From Clostridiales bacterium DTU033 (lineage in GTDB: Bacteria; Bacillota; Clostridia; Oscillospirales; Acutalibacteraceae), in NCBI GenBank assembly GCA_001513365.1, contig LFTH01000035.1, positions 1-34,829 on the forward strand: a stretch of 34,829 nt of DNA, written 5' to 3'. The notes beneath the pieces were generated by a model. The model was not told where the DNA came from, ran no database searches, and was given only the letters and a program-made list of their open reading frames with translations. This document shows, in pieces, positions 15,715 to 23,748 of the stretch. Position 1 is the stretch's first letter. Each line of letters starts with the position of its first letter. A program made the position numbers and the translations under genes.

Positions 15715-17250
15715 TCATATTTTGTAGTCCAGCCGCGCCGGCCCGAACAAAAACCCGGCCTGTTCTTCCTTCTGACCTGAACACTCCTCTGGCTGTTCCT
15801 GCCGGTACTGCTGTCCGCCGGCGTTCCCGCCAAACCCCCGCTCAAGCGAAAAGCCGAACGGGCAGGGCGGCGCGCCGCCGCTGCAGTTGACGCTTAAATC
15901 CGCGACATGAATGCCGCTGCCTGCAAGAGCCTGTTTCAGCTGGTCAAGCTGCCCGAAAATCAAATCCCTGGTGGAGGGAAGGCTGGTATTCATCTGAAGA
16001 AAAACCTTTCCGTCATCCATTGTGATTTTGACAAACAGCTCTCCCAGTTCCTTCGGGTTAAGCCTGATACTGAAGGTGCTCCTGCCCTGCGTAAAATTCG
16101 CCCTGACATCGCCGACAATCTGTTCGCGGACCGGCAAGCCTGCATTAACGGGCAGAGGCGTGTTTTCGGCTTTGCTGACCAGCCCCGCCGCCGGCGCAGC
16201 GGTTTTGAAAACCGGATTTAACCCCACCGCTCGGATTGTATCAGGCTCATCCGCCCGATTGGCCGGCTCGGCTTTACCCGCGGGTTTCGGCTCGTAGAAT
16301 TCAGCTTTGTAGCCTGACACCCTGTTAAGCGCGGTTTTTTGGGTTTGTACGGCGGGCTTTGCGGCCGGTATGCCGGTTTTTGTTGTTTCCTTTGCCGGCT
16401 CTGCGGTTTTAGCAGTAAAACGCGGGCTCCCGCTGACTTTGACATCCATCGGTTCCAGGTTGACGGGCGCGGGGCTATCGCTGCCTTCAAACTCCGTTTT
16501 AAATCCCTGTGTGTCGATTTTGGGGCTGTCCGCGGTTATTAAAAAGTCCCAGTTTACTTCCGACCCGTCAGCCGGCCGGATTCTGCCGCCAATGCCATCA
16601 GAAATATCGGTCTTGCCGATAACCGCGGCGTCGGCTTTTGTGTCGGTTGCTTTCCCATCGGTTTTTTCCGCAAAACCCAATCCGCCTGAGGTGTCTGCGG
16701 CATTCGGCTTTTCAGCCGCTCGTCCGACCGTCTGCGCCGTTATAAGCGTTTGTATAAACGGCTCGCCGGCACCGGTTTCGCATACCGCAGCGCAAAAGTC
16801 GGGACGGTTTTCCGCCGAGGGCTGTAATACCTTGCCTGCCGGCCGGGTCGGGACGCCGTTCTCACTGCCCAAAGCCGCAGGTTTTTCCGCCGTTTCATCC
16901 AAGGTATTGACAGATAAAGCTGTGTCGGTCTGAAAGAGCAGCGGATAATCAACCTCGACTAAAGCTTGAATTAAAATTGTTTCATCGCCTTCCTGTCCGG
17001 CGGCTTTCGGCTGTTTTTGGCCTGCGCTTTCGGTTATTCCCTGACTGCTTAAAGCCGTGCCGTCCGCCCTGTCGGTCGGGTATTCGATACTCTCTTCGGC
17101 GCCCTTTGTCTTATACTCCAAAGACTTCAGTATTAAACCGCACGCTTTGTCGAAAACGGCTGAAAACCCGATATCCGGCGGCGCCCTTAAACCGAGCGCG
17201 GCAAAATCGGCGCCGGCTTGCGCGGCGTCAATCCTCACCATGCTTACCAT
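15715..17250 (-). CDS. fliK: Flagellar hook-length control protein FliK
   Basis: FliK measures the hook and triggers the FlhB specificity switch. The 511-residue product has a long low-complexity N-terminal part rich in Ala, Pro, Lys, Thr and Glu (residues 60-380) and a conserved C-terminal Flg_hook domain (VRANFTQGRSTFSIRLNPKELGELFVKITMDDGKVFLQM, about residues 390-435). This ruler-plus-switch layout is typical. The tail is rich in Gly, Gln and Glu. AAAGGGGGTGA precedes the ATG. It follows fliJ after 15 bases. Confidence 0.92.
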   Translation of the reverse strand: MVSMVRIDAAQAGADFAALGLRAPPDIGFSAVFDKACGLILKSLEYKTKGAEESIEYPTDRADGTALSSQGITESAGQKQPKAAGQEGDETILIQALVEVDYPLLFQTDTALSVNTLDETAEKPAALGSENGVPTRPAGKVLQPSAENRPDFCAAVCETGAGEPFIQTLITAQTVGRAAEKPNAADTSGGLGFAEKTDGKATDTKADAAVIGKTDISDGIGGRIRPADGSEVNWDFLITADSPKIDTQGFKTEFEGSDSPAPVNLEPMDVKVSGSPRFTAKTAEPAKETTKTGIPAAKPAVQTQKTALNRVSGYKAEFYEPKPAGKAEPANRADEPDTIRAVGLNPVFKTAAPAAGLVSKAENTPLPVNAGLPVREQIVGDVRANFTQGRSTFSIRLNPKELGELFVKITMDDGKVFLQMNTSLPSTRDLIFGQLDQLKQALAGSGIHVADLSVNCSGGAPPCPFGFSLERGFGGNAGGQQYRQEQPEECSGQKEEQAGFLFGPARLDYKI

Positions 17251-17265
17251 TCAACTCACCCCCTT

Positions 17266-17718
17266 TCATTGCTGGAAAATCGGCTGCAGAGATGTATTGC
17301 ATACGAATTCGTCAACCAGCACCTCGTTTTCCTTCAGCTCCAAAAGCCTGTGCGCTTTGAGCTGCTTTTCCTTCAGCCTTTCGATTGAGGCCGTTTCGGT
17401 CTTTATTTTTGTCAGCCTGACAATCTGCGCCTGTATTTCAAGCTCGGATTTGCACAGTTCGGCTTTTTTTTGGCTGATACTGTCCTGCAGGTATGACAAA
17501 TACAAACCCTCGGACTTAAGCGCGCCTGCCATGGAGCCTTGCCGGCATTTGTCCAGAAAACATGTTTTCCCTTTCTGGTATTCCGACACAAGGCTGTCAA
17601 GCTCTCGGGTAAGCCTTTGGTGGTTTTCCCTCATCTCTCTGAGGATATTGGCTTCCAACCTCTGTACCATTTGCTTGTAATCAAGCACCTTGCTCAGCGT
17701 AAATCTGAAAAGTTTCAT
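17266..17718 (-). CDS. fliJ: Flagellar export chaperone/stalk protein FliJ
   Basis: FliJ forms the central stalk of the FliI ATPase ring. The 150-residue product is a continuous charged coiled coil starting MKLFRFTLSKVLDYKQMVQRLEANIL, the family start pattern. The ORF track begins nine codons earlier at a TTG that directly abuts the GGAGG, giving no spacing. The ATG at 17718 is the homology start, but lies 27 bases from the AAAGGAGG site; a hairpin in that gap could bring the two together. It lies between fliI and fliK as expected. Confidence 0.92.
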   Translation of the reverse strand: MKLFRFTLSKVLDYKQMVQRLEANILREMRENHQRLTRELDSLVSEYQKGKTCFLDKCRQGSMAGALKSEGLYLSYLQDSISQKKAELCKSELEIQAQIVRLTKIKTETASIERLKEKQLKAHRLLELKENEVLVDEFVCNTSLQPIFQQ

Positions 17719-17753
17719 ATCAAGCTGCGGCGGGATTTGCCGCAACCTCCTTT
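17719..17753 (-). promoter_or_regulatory. fliJ ribosome-binding site with intervening hairpin
   Basis: On the minus strand the order is AAAGGAGG, then TTGCGGC-aaatccc-GCCGCAG, then CTTGAT and the fliJ ATG. The middle part forms a 7-bp stem (one G-U pair) with a seven-base loop. If folded, the stem removes 21 bases and leaves six bases between its foot and the ATG, close to the ideal SD spacing. The site starts within the fliI stop codon region. Confidence 0.6.
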
Positions 17754-19068
17754 ATTCAGCTTTTCCCTGTGAAAGAAGCTGCCGCATTAATCCGATTGTC
17801 TGCTGGTAGCTGTAACTCTCGTCAATCCCCTGCGTGAGCAGGGAGTTTATGCTGTCAATCATTGAAATCGCCTGATCCATCTCTTTGTTTGTCCCGCTCT
17901 TGTACGCGCCGATATTGATTAAATCGTAATTGGAATAGTATACCGACATTATGTTTCTGATTTTGTTTGCCATCTCCATGTGCTCGCTGTCCACAATCTC
18001 GTTCATCAGTCTGCTGATACTCGCCAGCACATCAATTGCGGGGTAGTGGTTTCTCATCGCCAGAGTCCTTGACAAAACAATGTGTCCGTCCAGTATCCCT
18101 CTCACGGTATCCGAAATCGGCTCGTTCACGTCGTCCCCTTCAACAAGCACGGTGTAAATGCCGGTGATTGAGCCCTTTTTGAAATTCCCGCTCCGCTCAA
18201 GCAGTTTCGGCAGGATTGAATATATTGACGGCGTGTACCCCCTTGCGACAGGCGGCTCCCCGGTCGCAAGCCCAATCTCGCGCTGCGCCATCGCAAATCT
18301 GGTGAGGGAATCCATCAGCAGCAGAACGTTTTTGCCCTGGTCCTTGAAATACTCGGCTATTGTTGTCGCGACCATCGCGCATTTCAGCCTCATCATCGCG
18401 GGCTGGTCTGATGTCGCCACCACCAGCACGGATTTTTCTATCCCTTCCTTCAAATCCTTTTCGAGGAAATCCTTGACCTCCCGTCCCCTTTCGCCGACCA
18501 GCGCGATTACGTTCACGTCCGAATCAATATTTCTTGCAATCATCCCCATCAGGGTGCTTTTGCCCACCCCGCTGCCGGAGAATATCCCCAGCCTCTGCCC
18601 CCTGCCGCAGGCGAGCATCGAGTCAAGCGCCTTTATCCCAAAATTAATACGCTCGTTTATCCTTCTTCTCGTAAGCGGGTTGCTCGGCTTGTTGGTTACC
18701 GGGTAATACCGCATGCCAGATAGTTCCCCTGACCAGTCGATTGGCTGGCCGAAACCGTTGAGTATCCTGCCGGTCAGCTGTTCCCCAACCGGAATTCTTA
18801 ACACGTCGCCGGTTGATTCCACAACGCTACCGGGGCCTATGCCGTTCAAATCCTCAAACGGCATAAGCAGTACCCTTTCGGATTTGAAGCCGACCACCTC
18901 GGCCTTGATGAACCTGTCCCCTTTCGCGGTGTAAATGTTGCAGACATCCCCGATATTTGCGCGCGGGCCGGTGGATTCAATCACCAGTCCGATGATTTTG
19001 TCTATTTTCCCTATCTGGAGAACAGGGTTGATTTCCTTTAACACTTTTTTATAAGAACCTGCCGTCAC
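17752..19068 (-). CDS. fliI: Flagellum-specific ATPase FliI
   Basis: FliI is the hexameric ATPase that powers loading of flagellar export substrates. The sequence has a Walker A loop (FSGSGVGKSTLM), Walker B (VLLLMDSLTRFAMAQREIG) and the F1-beta-like stretch YPAIDVLASISRLM. Starts are ambiguous: the tracked TTG (19086), ATG (19074) and GTG (19068). The GTG lies seven bases after AGGGG and is my choice, giving 438 residues; the ATG is only one base behind that site. Either gives a family-typical length. It follows fliH and precedes fliJ. Confidence 0.96.
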   Translation of the reverse strand: MTAGSYKKVLKEINPVLQIGKIDKIIGLVIESTGPRANIGDVCNIYTAKGDRFIKAEVVGFKSERVLLMPFEDLNGIGPGSVVESTGDVLRIPVGEQLTGRILNGFGQPIDWSGELSGMRYYPVTNKPSNPLTRRRINERINFGIKALDSMLACGRGQRLGIFSGSGVGKSTLMGMIARNIDSDVNVIALVGERGREVKDFLEKDLKEGIEKSVLVVATSDQPAMMRLKCAMVATTIAEYFKDQGKNVLLLMDSLTRFAMAQREIGLATGEPPVARGYTPSIYSILPKLLERSGNFKKGSITGIYTVLVEGDDVNEPISDTVRGILDGHIVLSRTLAMRNHYPAIDVLASISRLMNEIVDSEHMEMANKIRNIMSVYYSNYDLINIGAYKSGTNKEMDQAISMIDSINSLLTQGIDESYSYQQTIGLMRQLLSQGKAE

Positions 19069-19106
19069 AACCATACCCCTACACAATTATTTGCAACTAA
19101 ATCCGG

Positions 19107-19832
19107 CTAGCAGCCGGCCAGCGCCTGTTCGATTATTTTCAACTGGGTTTTTATGCTGGAATCCACTATCCCATTCGATGATTCCACAATGCAGGTGCCT
19201 TTCGGGTGGCCGTCGAGCTTTACGACGTCTATGTACTTGGCCTCCTTGACCAACGATAGCAGCAAATCGGCATTTGAAGTAACAAACTCGTACTCATGGG
19301 GGGAAACCGAGATTTTAAGCCGTTCGCCCGCCGAAAAATCCTCCACCGCTTTTTTAAACAGGTTGAGGAAATAATGCTTGTTCTCGTCGATTTCGGCGTC
19401 CAGAACCTTCCTTGCGATGTCGAGGGCCATCTCTTTTATCAGCATTTTGTTCTGTTCAATTACCCTTTCCTTTTTGCTGTGCAGTTCGGACAGTAAATCA
19501 CAGATTTCCTTCAGCATATCGGACTTTTTGCTTTCGGCTTCCGAAACACCGCGTTCAAAGCCAATTTGGTAGCCCTCTTTTTTCGCCTGTTCAAGCGTTT
19601 TTTCCTTTTCACGTTCGGCAGAATTCTTTATCTGCAGCGCCTGTTCTCTCGCTTCGGTGATTATACTGAGGGCTTGGTGCTTGGCCGCCTTTATTATCCG
19701 CTTGCACTCGGCGAGCGCCTCTTCTTTATCCGAAAAATCATGAATAGCCCGGTTTTTATATTCCTGCGACAGCAAATACGCGGCGTCTTCCACAACATTC
19801 GGGAATTTGACTACACTAGACAATAATCTCAT
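19107..19832 (-). CDS. fliH: Flagellar assembly protein FliH
   Basis: FliH binds FliI and docks it to the C-ring. The 241-residue product has a long central coiled coil (residues 30-120, rich in Glu, Lys, Ala) and a C-terminal FliH/V-type stator domain (ERLKISVSPHEYEFVTSNADLLLSLV, then DGHPKGTCIVESSNGIVDSSIKTQLKIIEQAL). It overlaps the end of fliG by 17 bases. The ATG at 19832 abuts GAAAGG; an in-frame TTG at 19823 would have better spacing, so the start is uncertain by three codons. Confidence 0.92.
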   Translation of the reverse strand: MRLLSSVVKFPNVVEDAAYLLSQEYKNRAIHDFSDKEEALAECKRIIKAAKHQALSIITEAREQALQIKNSAEREKEKTLEQAKKEGYQIGFERGVSEAESKKSDMLKEICDLLSELHSKKERVIEQNKMLIKEMALDIARKVLDAEIDENKHYFLNLFKKAVEDFSAGERLKISVSPHEYEFVTSNADLLLSLVKEAKYIDVVKLDGHPKGTCIVESSNGIVDSSIKTQLKIIEQALAGC

Positions 19833-20826
19833 CCTTTCGTCCGCGTGATATGTAGATTTCCCCGGCTTCTTCGAGCTTTCTAATTATGCCGACAATCCGC
19901 TGCTGGGCTTCCTCTACGTCGCGCAGCCGCACCCCTCTCATGTACTGCAGCTCTTCCTGAATGGTTTCGCTCATCCGCTTTGACATATTGGAGTAGATGG
20001 TGTTTGCAACTTCTTCGTTCGCGCCTTTTAAGGCGATAACCAAATCCCTGATATCCACATCTCTCAGGAACCTTTGGATTGATACCGAATCCAGCATTAC
20101 AATATCCTCGAATACGAACATACGCTTCCTTATTTCTTCAGACAGCTTCGGGTCTTTTTTGGCCATTTCCTCAAGAATGTACTTTTCGGTTGCCCTGTCC
20201 ACCGAGTTGAGAAGCTCCGCCATATGCTTTATACCCCCGATTTCAGCCAAATCGAGGTTGACAATCGAAGAAAACTTGTTTTCAAGCGTCCTTTCGACTT
20301 CCTTGATGACCTCCGGGGAAGTCCTGTCCATGTTGGAGATACGCTCCGCGACGTCAATCTGGATTTCCCTCGGCAGGTTGGCGAGTATGAACGCGGCCTG
20401 GTCCGGTTTTACGTAAGACAAAATCAGCGCGATAGTCTGCGGGTGCTCGTTCTGAATAAAGCTCAACAGGTGTTTCGGGTCGGCTTTTTTAATAAAGTCA
20501 AAGACTCTGGTTCGCAGCGACTGGGTAATCTTTTCAATCAGCTTTGCCGCCTCAATCGGCCCCATGACTTTGTCGAGAATGTTGCGGGCATAGTCAATCC
20601 CGCCTTCGGTGATATACTTCTGAGCAAGGCAGAGCTCGTAAAACTCATCGAGGGTTGTTTCCACCTCTTCGGGAGTCAGCTTGTCGAGGCTTGCGATTTC
20701 CACGGTGAGCTGCTCGATTTCTTCGGGACGCAGGTATTTATACACTTTCGCGGCAGTCTCGACCCCCATGTCTATGATAATCGCCGCCGCTTTTTTCTTC
20801 GGGTCAAGTTTTGTCTGGGTAGCCAC
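19816..20826 (-). CDS. fliG: Flagellar motor switch protein FliG
   Basis: FliG links the MS ring to the C-ring and contacts the stator. The 336-residue product has the three FliG domains, including the middle EHPQTIALILSYVKPDQAAFILANLP motif and the C-terminal torque helix region FEDIVMLDSVSIQRFLRDVDIRDLVIALKGANEEV with its charged residues. The GTG start overlaps the fliF stop by one base (TAGTG) and has AAGGAGG ten bases upstream, inside fliF. Confidence 0.97.
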   Translation of the reverse strand: MATQTKLDPKKKAAAIIIDMGVETAAKVYKYLRPEEIEQLTVEIASLDKLTPEEVETTLDEFYELCLAQKYITEGGIDYARNILDKVMGPIEAAKLIEKITQSLRTRVFDFIKKADPKHLLSFIQNEHPQTIALILSYVKPDQAAFILANLPREIQIDVAERISNMDRTSPEVIKEVERTLENKFSSIVNLDLAEIGGIKHMAELLNSVDRATEKYILEEMAKKDPKLSEEIRKRMFVFEDIVMLDSVSIQRFLRDVDIRDLVIALKGANEEVANTIYSNMSKRMSETIQEELQYMRGVRLRDVEEAQQRIVGIIRKLEEAGEIYISRGRKDEIIV

Positions 20827-22244
20827 TATTCCTCGTCCTCCTTAAGCCAGGTGCGTATCAGCTGGGCGACAATCTGAGGATGCGTGCTTGTAAACTCCTT
20901 AATCTGCCTTTTAATCGCCTGTTCTCTGGTTTCGTTAAGGACAATCGCGGGAACTTCGTCGGTCAGCGGGAATTGGCTGGGAATATCCTTGACTTCTTCA
21001 TACTCAAGTGAAGCCGCGGGTTTGGGCTTTCTTTTCTTTATAAGAACCAAAACCAGCGCGATTGCCAGTGCCACGGCTGCCGCGGCAAGCGGCAGTATGT
21101 ACTTTGCGCTCTGGGCGAAGGGCGAGGGCTTTGGCTTCAGCGCCTCCAAAGCATTCTCATACCGTTTGTTCGCCGCCTCAAATTCCATGCTGGTAACGAT
21201 GACGTTTTCCCTTTCAACCCCCAGCGAATTTGCGACAATCTCGTTTACCTCCGCCCTCTCCTGAGCGGATATCCTCTTATTGACTATTACAGAGGCAGAA
21301 ACCCTGCTGACTTCCCCGCCGTTGTTCACAATCTGGCTTTGGATTTGGTTGAAAACCCGCTCGGTGTCCTCGTCAGAGTCGGCTCCCTCGCCGATATCCA
21401 CAGGCGTATACTGGATTTGGTCTGTTGTTTTCTGGGTGAAATCAATCGAAACATTTACGGCGACGCTTACCCCTTTTTCGCCGTAAATAGGCTCCAGCAG
21501 CTTAATGATTTTTTCTTTGTAGATTTCGCCCGCCTGCTTTTCAATCTCAACCTTTTCAAGGTTGACGCCGGGCCCGGAGCTTATGCCCGAATTCAGAATA
21601 TTCCCTTCGGAGTCTATTATCGAGACGTTGTCGTTTGTAAGGCCCGGAACGCTTTTGGCAATCAGGTTTTCAATACCCTTGATTTGTTTTGGAGTCAGCG
21701 AAACGCTCGATTCCAAATCAAGTACCAAAGAGGCGGTGCTCGGCACCACGTCGGTTTCAAGCACATAGTTGCTTTCATCGGTTACATTCAGGGTAACTAT
21801 CGCGTTCCTGACGCCCGAAATCGTCTTGATTGCCTCTTGCAGCCTTTCCTGAAGCTGAAAAATCAGGTACTGCCTTTTTTCAAAATCGGTTGTCATAAAA
21901 CTGCTGCTACTTGTGAATAAATCATAACTCAGGGTGCTTTTCGGGTACCCTTCGGATGACAGCTGCATTTTCAGGCTCGCAACCTTGTCGCTTGGAACAA
22001 GAATAATCCCGCCGGGTTTGGTCTTAAAATCCACCGCCATTTCCCCAAGCTTTGAGACTATCTGCGCCTGCTCCTGCGACGACAATCCGCTGTACAGTAA
22101 TTCATAACTCTTTATGTTCAGCAAAACAGTAACCAGAATCGAAATAAACAGAACCGACGCCAAAGCGGACACTGCCGCGATTTTTGCCTTTTTGCCGAGC
22201 TTGCTCCAAAACTCTTTAACCTGCTTAATTATCTCAGAGGGCAT
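20826..22244 (-). CDS. fliF: Flagellar MS-ring protein FliF
   Basis: FliF forms the MS ring in the membrane. The product has an N-terminal membrane helix (IAAVSALASVLFISILVTVLL, about residues 23-43), a periplasmic-type domain with the YscJ/FliF repeat regions (YELLYSGLSSQEQAQIVSKLGEM), a C-terminal membrane helix (ILPLAAAAVALAIALVLVLI) and a short FliG-binding tail (REQAIKRQIKEFTSTHPQIVAQLIRTWLKEDEE). The second ATG (22244) is seven bases behind AAGGAGA and is preferred to the tracked ATG, giving 472 residues, slightly shorter than the usual 520-560. Confidence 0.96.
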   Translation of the reverse strand: MPSEIIKQVKEFWSKLGKKAKIAAVSALASVLFISILVTVLLNIKSYELLYSGLSSQEQAQIVSKLGEMAVDFKTKPGGIILVPSDKVASLKMQLSSEGYPKSTLSYDLFTSSSSFMTTDFEKRQYLIFQLQERLQEAIKTISGVRNAIVTLNVTDESNYVLETDVVPSTASLVLDLESSVSLTPKQIKGIENLIAKSVPGLTNDNVSIIDSEGNILNSGISSGPGVNLEKVEIEKQAGEIYKEKIIKLLEPIYGEKGVSVAVNVSIDFTQKTTDQIQYTPVDIGEGADSDEDTERVFNQIQSQIVNNGGEVSRVSASVIVNKRISAQERAEVNEIVANSLGVERENVIVTSMEFEAANKRYENALEALKPKPSPFAQSAKYILPLAAAAVALAIALVLVLIKKRKPKPAASLEYEEVKDIPSQFPLTDEVPAIVLNETREQAIKRQIKEFTSTHPQIVAQLIRTWLKEDEE

Positions 22245-22288
22245 CCCCATTCTCCTTAACTACCTATTAAAGTAGCGCCTGAATAAAA

Positions 22289-22591
22289 TCAAAGGGTTAT
22301 TCTCATTATTTCGTTATATGATTCCAGCGCTTTGTTCCTAAGCTGCACCAGCGTTTGGAGCGCGAGTTCAGCCTTGACGGAATTGATGATTACAGTGTGC
22401 AAATCGTCGGTCTGCCCCGACAGCACATTCAAAATATCCTGTTCCGCCACCCTTTGGGTCTCCTTTGCGTTCTCCACCGCATTTTTCAGGATATCCTTAA
22501 ACGGCACGTATAATTCATTCTCGCTTTTGCCGATTTGCGGCAGCGCTTGCCCCGGCTGCAGGTTTATCTGACCGATAGATGATAATGGCAT
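22289..22591 (-). CDS. fliE: Flagellar hook-basal body protein FliE
   Basis: FliE joins the MS ring to the rod. The 100-residue product has the family pattern FKDILKNAVENAKETQRVAEQDILNVLSGQTDDLHTVIINSVKAELALQTLVQLRNKALESYNEIMRI, running from residue 31 to the end. GGGGTG precedes the ATG. It lies between flgC and fliF in the standard order. Confidence 0.96.
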   Translation of the reverse strand: MPLSSIGQINLQPGQALPQIGKSENELYVPFKDILKNAVENAKETQRVAEQDILNVLSGQTDDLHTVIINSVKAELALQTLVQLRNKALESYNEIMRITL

Positions 22592-22604
22592 TCACATTCA
22601 CCCC

Positions 22605-23042
22605 TTATTTCCCAATATTCAGCGCGTTGGATGCCATGAGTTTAAGCGAGTTAAAAGCCGTAACATTGGCTTCGTAAGACCTTGAAGTAGCAATCATGTC
22701 CACCATTTCGGCAACTGTGTCGACGTTCGGCAGCATGACATACCCGTTTTCATCGGCATCAGGATGGGAAGGGTTGTAGACCGGCTTCAGCGGAGCGGGG
22801 TCCTCGACAATCCCCGCGACCATGACACCGGACACCCGGTACCTCTCCTGTTCGTCTTCAAGAACAGTGCCAAATTCGTTGATGTTGTCCTCCGCGAGGG
22901 TCGCAATCTTTCTCCTGTAAGCGCCGCCGCCCTCGGTTCTGGTGGTGTTGGCGTTCGCGATATTCTGGGCTATAATGTTCATTTTTGTTTTATGCGCGGA
23001 GAGCGCCGACCCGCCGATATTCAAAGAGCTTAAAAACGCCAT
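22605..23042 (-). CDS. flgC: Flagellar rod protein FlgC
   Basis: FlgC is a proximal rod subunit. The 145-residue product has the N-terminal motif KMNIIAQNIANANTTRTEGGGAYRRKI (residues 20-46) and the C-terminal helix NVDTVAEMVDMIATSRSYEANVTAFNSLKLMASNALNIGK, both diagnostic. AAGGGAG precedes the ATG, and the gene starts two bases after the flgB stop. Confidence 0.97.
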   Translation of the reverse strand: MAFLSSLNIGGSALSAHKTKMNIIAQNIANANTTRTEGGGAYRRKIATLAEDNINEFGTVLEDEQERYRVSGVMVAGIVEDPAPLKPVYNPSHPDADENGYVMLPNVDTVAEMVDMIATSRSYEANVTAFNSLKLMASNALNIGK

Positions 23043-23044
23043 CC

Positions 23045-23425
23045 TTATCGTCTCCCTTCATTGATTGCGTATTTTTCCCTTGAGATTTCATCGGCAATCA
23101 GCCTTGTTACTGTTTGATAGGCGAGCACGGTGCGCGCCATTTCCACACTCTGCCCGTCAATATCCACATTGTTCCCGTTCTCGTTGACCGCACTTGTCTG
23201 GTCCTCCGCAATAACCGGCTCAAGTTCGCTCACAAGCCGGTTGATTGTCTTCCTGTCCTCCCCGCTTTGAAGGATGTCCAAAAACAGGTCTTCAAACTCA
23301 ACCTCGCTTGCGATAAACCCCGGCGTGCTTATGTTGGCAATGTTGCCGGAAATTACCTTCTGCCTGAGCCACAAGGCGTCCAGACCTTTTTTTAATAAAT
23401 CGTAGTTGCCGTTGACTATCGACAT
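23045..23425 (-). CDS. flgB: Flagellar rod protein FlgB
   Basis: FlgB is a proximal rod subunit and the first gene of the super-operon. The 126-residue product has the N-terminal motif LWLRQKVISGNIANISTPGFIASEVEFEDLF (residues 18-48) and ends with the axial helix SVEMARTVLAYQTVTRLIADEISREKYAINEGRR. GAGAGGT lies eight bases before the ATG, and a sigma-A promoter lies about 100 bases upstream. Confidence 0.96.
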   Translation of the reverse strand: MSIVNGNYDLLKKGLDALWLRQKVISGNIANISTPGFIASEVEFEDLFLDILQSGEDRKTINRLVSELEPVIAEDQTSAVNENGNNVDIDGQSVEMARTVLAYQTVTRLIADEISREKYAINEGRR

Positions 23426-23521
23426 AACAATCTACCTCTCAATCTTTAGTCTCATATACATATACTTGCTATAATGTAATAAAAGCCCTCTTCCAGTTTT
23501 TTCATTGAATTACTGCCTATA

Positions 23522-23550
23522 AATATAGCCAATTATGTTGAATTTGTCAA
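23522..23550 (-). promoter_or_regulatory. Sigma-A promoter of the flagellar super-operon
   Basis: On the minus strand TTGACA is followed after exactly 17 bases by TATATT, so the -35 is perfect and the -10 has five of six consensus bases. The start point would be near 23515, giving a leader of about 90 bases before flgB. It points directly at the fla operon and is the only strong promoter of this type in the gap. Confidence 0.85.
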
Positions 23551-23560
23551 TATTATGTTG
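23532..23560 (-). repeat. Operator-like direct repeats around the fla promoter -35
   Basis: CAACATAAT occurs twice in the same orientation (minus strand 23560-23552 and 23540-23532), with a centre-to-centre spacing of 20 bases, about two helical turns. One copy lies just upstream of the -35 and the other within the spacer. This is the layout expected for a regulator that would block or guide polymerase. The regulator is unknown. Confidence 0.6.
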
Positions 23561-23692
23561 TTTTTTTGTGTGGTATCAAAGCAAGATTTGTATAATGTGC
23601 AAAAATAATGGCGATATTTTTGATGTAATTGATGGTTAAACCTGCCCTTTTCCGGTAAGCAAACACCTAAAAAACGCCTTTTATATTCTGTG

Positions 23693-23719
23693 TTAACTTT
23701 TTCTTTTTTCTTCCGATAT
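23693..23719 (+). promoter_or_regulatory. Sigma-28 (FliA/SigD) promoter for fliD-fliS operon
   Basis: TTAA-N15-TCCGATAT matches the flagellar sigma consensus TAAA-N15-GCCGATAA with exact spacing and six of eight -10 bases. The run between the boxes is almost pure pyrimidine (T and C). Transcription would start near 23726, just ahead of the GAGGTGG site of fliD. The flgM promoter has the same TTAA -35 and spacing. Confidence 0.85.
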
Positions 23720-23748
23720 ATTAATTGAATATAAGCGAGGTGGTTTAC

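Larger units (their letters stand above)
23426..23748. promoter_or_regulatory. Divergent flagellar control region between flgB and fliD
   Basis: This 323-base, very AT-rich stretch carries no gene. It holds the sigma-A promoter and CAACATAAT repeats for the leftward operon and the sigma-28-type promoter for fliD. The middle part (about 23561-23690) shows further AT-rich sequence with a TATAAT at 23591 but no convincing -35 for it. Confidence 0.8.

Noticed and set aside
16370-16933. 187-residue plus-strand ORF opposite fliK
   Set aside because: The fliK N-terminal region is low-complexity and GC-rich, so long open frames on the other strand are expected.
23591-23596. TATAAT on the plus strand upstream of fliD
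   Set aside because: No -35 at 16-18 bases; the nearest candidate (TTGTGT) is at 19 and weak. The sigma-28 promoter explains fliD better.
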